Of a stretch of DNA of 8,540 nt, positions 1-5,236 are shown piece by piece. The DNA is from Christensenellaceae bacterium (GTDB taxonomy: Bacteria > Bacillota > Clostridia > Christensenellales > SZUA-584), in the NCBI GenBank assembly GCA_012719815.1, contig JAAXZP010000230.1, forward strand, positions 1 to 8,540, read 5' to 3'. The translations under genes were made by a program, and so were the position numbers. The notes below the pieces were generated by a model that saw nothing but the letters and a program-made list of their open reading frames with translations, was not told the DNA's origin and ran no database searches. Positions within the stretch are counted from its first letter, which is position 1. Every line of letters begins with the position of its first letter.

Positions 1-760
1 GATCCGGGTGAGTAAGGTCCACGCCGGTGTCCAGCACCGCGACGCGCACGCCGCTGTCGCCCATCGTGGTATTCCATGCCGAGAACGCGTCTATCTTGTC
101 CAGATGCCACTGCTTTGAGAGATGCTCGTCGTTGGGTACGCCCATAGGGCTGCGGCCTTCCGGCAGGCTGCTGACCGGCACGTATTTGGTTTCCGGCAGG
201 TAATAGACATAATTGGGCTGGGCAAACAGCACGTCCGGCTGGCTTTCCAGCGTCTCAATATAGCCGGGGATCGTCTCGCCTTCCGGCACTTCCACCACAT
301 GAAGGTTGTTCGCTATTTCTTCCGGGTCTTCCGCGTCCACCGCTGCCAGCGCGGCCTTTACAGCGGCACGGCTTGCGCTGCGCCTGAACTGGACCAGCAC
401 TTCGCCCGCCACGCAGGGGCGGCCATTCACCATCGTGACCGTAAGAGAGCCGTCCTCTGCCTTTTCAGGTTCGGGCAGCATGGCAGCTTCGGAAAGCGCC
501 GCAGCCCCGGCAGCAAAGCTTTCCGCATTTGTTTCGTCAGGCTCGGGTTCAGGCTCGGATATAATCTCAGGTTCAGGCGCCGGCTCGGGCGGCGCGGCGG
601 CTTCCGGCGGCGTTTCAGACGGCGCGGCATCCGCAGCCGCGGGCTCTTCCGCGCGCGCGGCTCCGGGCGATATCCCCATAGCGGCCAGCGCAAGCAGCAG
701 CGCCAGTATCAGGGCAAGTACTCTTGCAGCCGGTATAATACGGTCACTTTTTATTCTCAT
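1..760 (-). CDS. Secreted subtilisin-like S8 serine protease, N-terminal 253 residues (3' end outside window)
   Basis: The reading frame is open from ATG 758-760 to the window edge without a stop. The start is preceded by a GAAAGG ribosome-binding site at 769-774. Residues 1-37 form a signal peptide: a basic start, a Leu/Ala-rich core, and AARA before EE. Residues 38 to about 100 are a low-complexity Ala/Pro/Glu linker. Residues of about 100-185 resemble an I9-like inhibitory propeptide (GEVLVQF, then a QPNYVYY-like end). The mature enzyme begins near QWHLDKIDAFSAW, and VAVLDTGVDLTHPD holds the catalytic Asp at residue 244. The catalytic His, Asn and Ser lie beyond the window. S8 enzymes hydrolyse proteins, and the signal peptide places this one outside the cell. 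It is transcribed away from the dockerin genes. Whether it also has a C-terminal dockerin cannot be seen. The S8 assignment is firm and the substrate is unknown. Confidence 0.93.
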   Translation of the reverse strand, partial: MRIKSDRIIPAARVLALILALLLALAAMGISPGAARAEEPAAADAAPSETPPEAAAPPEPAPEPEIISEPEPEPDETNAESFAAGAAALSEAAMLPEPEKAEDGSLTVTMVNGRPCVAGEVLVQFRRSASRAAVKAALAAVDAEDPEEIANNLHVVEVPEGETIPGYIETLESQPDVLFAQPNYVYYLPETKYVPVSSLPEGRSPMGVPNDEHLSKQWHLDKIDAFSAWNTTMGDSGVRVAVLDTGVDLTHPD

Positions 761-826
761 GGCGATTTCCTTTCGTGGTGCGCGCCGGGAAGGCCCGCAC
801 GCGTGAAAACACGGCATATGGTTTTT

Positions 827-853
827 GCCCCGGCGGTGCTGTGCCGGCGGGGC
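827..853. repeat. GC-rich inverted repeat in the leader of the S8 protease gene
   Basis: GCCCCGGC (827-834) faces GCCGGCGGGGC (843-853), which can fold into a stable bulged hairpin in the predicted leader of the minus-strand gene. On that strand it is followed by a run of A, not T, so it is not a standard intrinsic terminator. It may affect mRNA stability or be incidental in GC-rich DNA. Confidence 0.35.
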
Positions 854-906
854 GGCTTGCGGTATCGTTCAGAAGGTCATTTACTTAAAATGTAATCTGA
901 TAACAT

Positions 907-936
907 ATTATAGTATAATAATAAATATGACATCAA
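907..936 (-). promoter_or_regulatory. Sigma-A type promoter for the S8 protease gene
   Basis: On the minus strand TTGATG (931-936) lies 18 bases from TATAAT (907-912), both close to the sigma-A consensus. Transcription would start near 900, giving an untranslated leader of about 140 bases before the ATG at 760. Just inside the expected transcript is a partial palindrome with TTAC/GTAA arms (881-895), which could be an operator. Promoter status is inferred from the match and its position. Confidence 0.6.
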
Positions 937-962
937 GCCCGTAAATGTATAAATCCTCTGTA

Positions 963-974
963 TTTATCGATAAA
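963..974. promoter_or_regulatory. 12-bp perfect palindrome between two divergent promoters
   Basis: TTTATCGATAAA is a perfect palindrome, flanked by CTGTA on the left and CAGCAG on the right, which extends the symmetry imperfectly. It lies between the -35 box of the minus-strand promoter (931-936) and that of the plus-strand promoter (986-991). A regulator bound here could act on both genes. The palindrome is plain in the sequence, but no known regulator is recognised and the role is inferred. Confidence 0.3.
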
Positions 975-985
975 CAGCAGTTCCC

Positions 986-1014
986 TTGATTTTCCCAGCC
1001 CAAAAAACTATACA
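986..1014 (+). promoter_or_regulatory. Probable sigma-A promoter of the SpoIID/dockerin operon
   Basis: TTGATT (986-991) and TATACA (1009-1014) are separated by 17 bases. Transcription would start near 1021, about 90 bases before the GTG start at 1111. A weaker alternative is TTGATG (1025-1030) with ATTACA (1048-1053). No terminator is visible between the first and second plus-strand genes, so this promoter probably serves both. Confidence 0.5.
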
Positions 1015-1110
1015 GAAGGGCGTTTTGATGGTATATATAAAAGGGATATTACAAATAGATTGTGAATGGTTGCAGTTTATAGTTTTTCTCGATTGATGGA
1101 TGGAGCCGCC

Positions 1111-3489
1111 GTGAAAAGAAAGATTGCGTTTGTCATCTGTTTAGTTCTGGTTATTTCGGTGTTTGCCGGACTGTTTTCATATTCCCGCGCCGAGGTCGAC
1201 TACAGGTACATACGCGTCAAAATCTCCATCGGCACGACTACCAGCTTCTCGTTTTTCGTGGACGGCAATTACAGCGTGTCGGGGCAGATGCTGGACCGTC
1301 AGCTTTATACCGTCCGTATCGACGGCTCGCAGCTCAAACTGTGCCTGGGGGATACCACGGTAGCCCAGGGCAGCACCATTGAAATTATCCGTCATCAGGG
1401 CACGCCCGGACGCAACAACTTCATATGGCTAAACAACAGCGAGTACGGTTACCTGCAGTATCTCGGCGACATGGTATTTTCCATAGATAGCGGCGCCATC
1501 CAGCTGGTCAACCGCATTCCCCTGGAAGAATACCTGTACGGCGTGGTGCCTAATGAGATGGGCGATTCCTTCCTGCCGGAAGCGCTGAAGAGCCAGGCTG
1601 TGGCCGCGCGCAGCTTCGCGGCTTACAAGATGTCCTCCTCCCGCTCGTACGACCTGAGGGACACGGTTGACCAGGTGTATAAGGGGTACGACGCATCGAA
1701 GACCAACTCCATCGCTGCGGTCAATGAGACGGTGGGGCAGGTGCTGAAATCGGGCGGCAAAGTCATCGAAGCGTTATTCTCGGCGTCCAACGGCGGCATG
1801 ACCGACATCCCGTATCACCGCTGGAAAGGCGGCGCGGACTATAAATATTATGTTATCCAGGAAGACCCGTATGACCTGGCTAATCAGAAAAGCCCGTATG
1901 AAACTATCTTCTTTCCGGTCACCATCGACGCAAGCCATCCCGTGACATCTTCCGGCAATGCCGGCACGCCCAACACCACGGTTGCCGTCAACTATTTCAA
2001 GACGGCGATACTCAATAGCGGGAAGCTGGCTAGGTACGGCGTGACCAATATCAACCAGTTCGAGCTGTCCGGCGTCACCAGCCTGGCAACGCACACGCAT
2101 GAATCCCCCGCGAGTACCAACGGAAAGTCCGATCAGGACCACAGCCGCATGCCGCCCGGCACCAAAATGGAAAATAAATGCATCGACAAGGTGTACGCGA
2201 CGGGCAGCTTCATCGTGACGATATTCCCGGTCGGGGCGGCTTCCGCCAGCGCTGAAAAGGCTGCTGCGGGAGAGCCTGTTGCTGAGGGAACCCCGGCTGC
2301 CAGCGAGCAGCCGGTTGCCAGCGAAGAACCTGCCGGCGAAGAAACACCTGCCGGCGAAGCCAAGAAAGCCAGCGAAGATACAACTGCTGATGAAGCCAAG
2401 GTAAGCGGCGAAGAAGCATCTGCGAGCGTAGATACGGCTGCCAGCCAGGAGCCGGCCGCGGCTGCAGAGCCGCCTGAAGCGGATGCCCAGGCTGCCGCAC
2501 AGCAGGCCGCTACGGCGGATGCCGTACCGGCCGCGGCGGGCACCCGCATTGAAGTGAACGGTGTCGACATCTATTTGCGCCACCTGAACGGTTCGGACGG
2601 GGATAAAACCTGGAAGGCTTTCCAATCCACCAGCCTTGGCGTGCTGGTGGTGGACCCGGTGTACGACGGAAGCACGCTGGTGGGCTTCAACCTTTCGCAG
2701 CGCCGCTACGGCCACGCCTGCGGGCTTTCGCAGCGCGGCGCGGAGCAGCGCGCTAAGGATGGCCACACCTACGACAATATACTTGCGTTTTATTACCCGG
2801 GTACGACGCTGGAACCGCTGTACGGTTCTGTGCCCCCGCTGACGGCGCCAGGATCGTTCACAGACTACACCAACGGGACAGTCGTGAACGTGACGACTGC
2901 GGTCAATGTGCGCAGCGGGCCGTCCACCGGCTACTCGCTGCTGGGCACGCTGCCGGCCGGCGCGCGTCTGGAGCTGATGGAGGCGGATATTGCGTCCGAT
3001 TGGTATATGTTCAACTACGGCGGCAAAGCCGCGTACATCCATAGGAACTACGTGCAGGTGGACGCGGATACCCTGATATCCACCATGTTCATCCGCCGCC
3101 GCGGCGAGATATACGTCACGCCCAAGACGCCGTGCAGCGCGCTGGTAAACAGCTTTAAGCCATCCGGCGGCACGGTGACCATTCGGAACGCGTCAGGCGC
3201 GGTGATTTCCGGCAGCGCCCTGATGGAGAATGGCTCGACGGTGACGCTGACGGACGGCAGCGGGAATCTTCTGGACCGCTTAACCGTTCGCGTGACGAAG
3301 GGCGACGTGGACGGGGACGGCAGGGTCACCACTGCTGATTATACGCTGATTCGCCTGCACATACTGCACCTTATCACGCTGGACAGCTACGGCGTTCAAA
3401 TGGCGGATATCAACGAAGACGGCGCGATCAACATCGCTGACTACACGCTTTTGAGGCTATACCTGCTGGGGCTTTGGATTTTATCCTGA
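1111..3489 (+). CDS. Secreted SpoIID-family (predicted peptidoglycan lytic transglycosylase) protein with SH3b and C-terminal dockerin
   Basis: The chosen start is GTG 1111 (792 aa): GGATGGAG lies just upstream and the protein then begins with a textbook signal peptide (residues 1-27, ending SRA before E). An in-frame ATG at 1066 would add 15 residues with no ribosome-binding site. The SpoIID domain shows LEEYLYGVVPNEM (about 138-150), PEALKSQAVAARSFA (from 156), SASNGG (224-229) and YGHACGLSQRGA (533-543), ending in YYPGTTLEPL (about 561-570). SpoIID enzymes cleave peptidoglycan glycan strands. An Ala/Glu-rich linker (about 375-477) interrupts this domain. After it come a bacterial SH3 domain (about 588-649, NVRSGPS motif), a short beta-rich module, and a two-loop dockerin (731-792) with DVDGDGRVTTAD and DINEDGAINIAD. 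The likely role is export-linked cell-wall cleavage by a docked enzyme rather than true sporulation SpoIID. The domain calls are firm; activity is inferred. Confidence 0.9.
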   Translation: MKRKIAFVICLVLVISVFAGLFSYSRAEVDYRYIRVKISIGTTTSFSFFVDGNYSVSGQMLDRQLYTVRIDGSQLKLCLGDTTVAQGSTIEIIRHQGTPGRNNFIWLNNSEYGYLQYLGDMVFSIDSGAIQLVNRIPLEEYLYGVVPNEMGDSFLPEALKSQAVAARSFAAYKMSSSRSYDLRDTVDQVYKGYDASKTNSIAAVNETVGQVLKSGGKVIEALFSASNGGMTDIPYHRWKGGADYKYYVIQEDPYDLANQKSPYETIFFPVTIDASHPVTSSGNAGTPNTTVAVNYFKTAILNSGKLARYGVTNINQFELSGVTSLATHTHESPASTNGKSDQDHSRMPPGTKMENKCIDKVYATGSFIVTIFPVGAASASAEKAAAGEPVAEGTPAASEQPVASEEPAGEETPAGEAKKASEDTTADEAKVSGEEASASVDTAASQEPAAAAEPPEADAQAAAQQAATADAVPAAAGTRIEVNGVDIYLRHLNGSDGDKTWKAFQSTSLGVLVVDPVYDGSTLVGFNLSQRRYGHACGLSQRGAEQRAKDGHTYDNILAFYYPGTTLEPLYGSVPPLTAPGSFTDYTNGTVVNVTTAVNVRSGPSTGYSLLGTLPAGARLELMEADIASDWYMFNYGGKAAYIHRNYVQVDADTLISTMFIRRRGEIYVTPKTPCSALVNSFKPSGGTVTIRNASGAVISGSALMENGSTVTLTDGSGNLLDRLTVRVTKGDVDGDGRVTTADYTLIRLHILHLITLDSYGVQMADINEDGAINIADYTLLRLYLLGLWILS

Positions 3490-3560
3490 TCCTGCATTGC
3501 GGGCTGGGATTCTGGGGCGGTCAGGCATTGCAATATTGGTATAACCATAGGAGCGGGGAC

Positions 3561-4733
3561 ATGCGGAAAAAATTCCGGTATGCGGTGTTGGCGTGCCTTG
3601 TTCTGGTCAGTGCGCTCGGCGTGCCGTCGGCGCTGGCGGATACCACAGCCGAGATGGACGACAGCCTGCTTGCGGCGCTGCTGCGCGTAGACGCAGGTAT
3701 CGACGTGGACGGCGACGGCGTTCTTACTATTGAAGAACTGGGGCGCGTTTCCGGTGCGCTTGACCTCTCCCATCAAAACATTTACGGGATTAAAGGTATC
3801 GAATACCTCACCGGAGTGACCGAACTGAACGTGGACGGCAACTGGCTGGACCTCTCGGAGGGCAGCCCGGACGACCGGTTGCTGGACAGCCTTGCGGATT
3901 GCGTCGTCATCAGGGGGACGCAGCGCATACCGGTCACGGAATTGACGCTCAGCGCGAAGGCGGCTGAACTGGTTCCCGGCGGCACGCTGACATTTACCGC
4001 CACGGCCGGCCCCGCTGATGCCGACGACAGAACGGTGGTCTGGATTTCGGAAGACACGACGGTGCTCACGGTAAAGGACGGCGTGGTCCGGGCGGTTTCC
4101 CCCGGCACCACGCGCGTGGTCGCATCCGCGCAGGACGGCCGGGTGCAGGCTGCCTGCAACGTGGTGGTCAAGGCCACCAGGCTCGGCTCGGATATTTACA
4201 CGGTCAGCGGCGGCACCATCTCCGGCGTGGCTGAGAACACGACGGTGCAAGAGCTGGCGCAGGGCCTTGTCAACAGCATATCGGACATCACGGTCTATGA
4301 TGAAGGCGGCATCATATGCGAAAACGGTACGGTCTCCACGGGCATGACAGTAAGCCTCACCCTCGGCGGCACGGTGTATGATAACGCCGCTGTTGTGGTG
4401 TCGGGCGACGTCAACGGCGACGGTTCTATCACCGTATCCGACTATACGAGTGTGCGCCTGCACCTGCTGGAGCTGAAGGCGCTTGAGGGCAGCGCTCTGC
4501 AGGCGGCCGACGCCAACGAGGACGGGCAGGTCACCATCGGCGACTATGTGGCCATACGGGTCCACATCGCCGGCATCGACGCGATCATCAACGGCCCGCC
4601 GGACGTGTCCAGGATACCCGACGCGCGGATACGCAAGTTTCTGGAGCTGGCGCTGGCGCAGCTGGGCAAGATGTGTGGGGCGACGAGGGGCCGAATTCGT
4701 TTGACTGCTCCGGATTTGTCTACTATTGCCTGA
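3561..4733 (+). CDS. Secreted EF-hand/LRR/BIG2/dockerin protein; upstream part of a frameshifted NlpC/P60 gene
   Basis: The start is ATG 3561, with AGGAG at 3549-3553; an earlier in-frame ATG at 3474 overlaps the previous gene and spoils the signal peptide. Residues 1-26 are a signal peptide (SALA before D). Residues 48-59 form a complete EF-hand-like loop (DVDGDGVLTIEE). Next come an internalin-like leucine-rich segment (about 62-98, LDLSHQNIYGIKGIEYLT), a BIG2 Ig-like domain (about 124-204), a pre-dockerin module (about 207-281) and a dockerin (282 to about 346) with loops DVNGDGSITVSD and DANEDGQVTIGD. The frame then enters the start of an NlpC/P60 domain (FLELALAQLGKM, to residue 371) and runs into about 20 unrelated residues before a TGA at 4731. 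The domain continues in the frame of 4673-5020. It follows the SpoIID gene by 71 bases with no terminator, so the two are probably co-transcribed. Confidence 0.85.
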   Translation: MRKKFRYAVLACLVLVSALGVPSALADTTAEMDDSLLAALLRVDAGIDVDGDGVLTIEELGRVSGALDLSHQNIYGIKGIEYLTGVTELNVDGNWLDLSEGSPDDRLLDSLADCVVIRGTQRIPVTELTLSAKAAELVPGGTLTFTATAGPADADDRTVVWISEDTTVLTVKDGVVRAVSPGTTRVVASAQDGRVQAACNVVVKATRLGSDIYTVSGGTISGVAENTTVQELAQGLVNSISDITVYDEGGIICENGTVSTGMTVSLTLGGTVYDNAAVVVSGDVNGDGSITVSDYTSVRLHLLELKALEGSALQAADANEDGQVTIGDYVAIRVHIAGIDAIINGPPDVSRIPDARIRKFLELALAQLGKMCGATRGRIRLTAPDLSTIA

Positions 4734-5020
4734 AAAATACGGGCGGTTATTCGGGCGGCAAGCTGTGGCGCGCCACGGCGGATACATACAGCAGATGGAG
4801 CGCCTGGCCGTATGTCCACCGGAACAAACTTGAGCCGGGAGACCTGATGTTCTACTTCTCTGACAAACCGAACGACGGCGACCGCATCGGGCATACCGGC
4901 ATCTACCTCGGCAACAACTACCACGTGCACGCCTCGTCCGACTACGGGCGCATCGTAATATCCCGCATCGAAGGCTGGTACGATCAGATGCTCAGCCACG
5001 GGTGCCGCGCATTCAATTAA
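4673..5020 (+). CDS. NlpC/P60 cysteine peptidase domain, frameshifted continuation of the preceding gene
   Basis: This frame holds the catalytic half of an NlpC/P60 domain. These enzymes cleave peptide stems of peptidoglycan, usually D-Glu to diaminopimelate bonds. Seen in the sequence are GPNSFDCSGFVYY with the catalytic Cys (residue 12 of this segment), GDLMFYFS, RIGHTGIYLG with the catalytic His (74) and HVHASS with the third polar residue (His 86). It is not an independent gene: no ribosome-binding site precedes the GTG at 4673, there is no signal peptide, and the N-terminal strand of the domain (ALAQLGK) lies in the other frame just upstream. Restored, the protein would be about 486 residues: signal peptide, EF-hand loop, LRR, BIG2, dockerin, NlpC/P60. 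The break is either a real mutation or a sequencing or assembly error. A strong terminator follows the stop codon. Confidence 0.85.
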   Translation: MWGDEGPNSFDCSGFVYYCLKNTGGYSGGKLWRATADTYSRWSAWPYVHRNKLEPGDLMFYFSDKPNDGDRIGHTGIYLGNNYHVHASSDYGRIVISRIEGWYDQMLSHGCRAFN

Positions 5021-5037
5021 TAAAGTTTGCGAATCCG

Positions 5038-5064
5038 GCCGTGCGGCAACGCGCGGCTTTTTTT
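5038..5064 (+). terminator. Rho-independent terminator after the NlpC/P60 gene
   Basis: GCCGTGC (5038-5044) pairs with GCGCGGC (5051-5057) across a 6-base loop, with one G-U pair, followed directly by seven T (5058-5064). It begins 17 bases after the stop codon and closes the two-gene plus-strand unit. Confidence 0.85.
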
Positions 5065-5139
5065 ATTTCTGCGGAACGGGATGAAGAACTCTGCTTTATC
5101 TGCATCGAGCCAGTAGATAAACAAAATAGCATTATTTTC

Positions 5140-5168
5140 TTGAAAAACCCACCGGAGCAAGGTATAAT
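5140..5168 (+). promoter_or_regulatory. Strong sigma-A promoter for the C39-like peptidase gene
   Basis: TTGAAA (5140-5145) and a perfect TATAAT (5163-5168) have the ideal 17-base spacing. Transcription should start near 5175, about 60 bases before the ATG at 5237. This follows the terminator at 5038-5064, so the gene is its own transcription unit. Confidence 0.8.
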
Positions 5169-5169
5169 G

Positions 5170-5194
5170 TGACAAAACGATTACGATCTTGTCA
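5170..5194. promoter_or_regulatory. Inverted repeat at the predicted transcription start, possible operator
   Basis: TGACAA (5170-5175) and TTGTCA (5189-5194) are perfect inverted arms around 13 bases that contain the near-repeat ACGATT/ACGATC. The element begins two bases after the -10 box and covers the expected start site, a classic repressor position. No regulator family is recognised and the role is inferred. Confidence 0.3.
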
Positions 5195-5236
5195 ATATTG
5201 TTTTTCCGGCAAGCACAAAACTAATATGGTGAACTA

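Noticed and set aside
827..853. GC-rich hairpin before the S8 protease as an intrinsic terminator
   Set aside because: No T-run follows on either strand; on the minus strand it is followed by A residues, and on the plus strand by GC-rich sequence.
122..895. Plus-strand open frame across the S8 protease and into the intergenic region
   Set aside because: It is antisense to a clear S8 protease, rich in Arg and Phe/Arg repeats mirroring the Pro/Glu linker, and runs through the predicted leader without any domain.
1066..1110. ATG 1066 as the start of the SpoIID protein
   Set aside because: No ribosome-binding site lies nearby, and it would place 15 extra residues before a typical signal peptide; GTG 1111 has GGATGGAG just upstream.
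1774..3042. Long minus-strand open frame (422 codons) opposite the SpoIID gene
   Set aside because: It is a shadow of the GC-rich coding strand: Arg/Gly/Ala-rich composition with no recognisable domain, no ribosome-binding site, and complete overlap with a gene having clear domains.
3588..3596. VLAC in the signal peptide of the second dockerin protein as a lipoprotein lipobox
   Set aside because: The Cys is at residue 12, inside the hydrophobic core, and a normal type I cleavage site (SALA before D) follows at residue 26.
4668..4680. Programmed -1 ribosomal frameshift as the explanation of the split NlpC/P60 gene
   Set aside because: There is no slippery heptamer in the correct frame (codons are AAG ATG TGT GGG), and the missing bases remove residues expected in the domain.
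3441..4787. Long minus-strand open frame (448 codons) opposite the dockerin-NlpC/P60 gene
   Set aside because: Arg/His/Val-rich composition typical of antisense frames; it spans the end of one gene and the body of another and has no motif.
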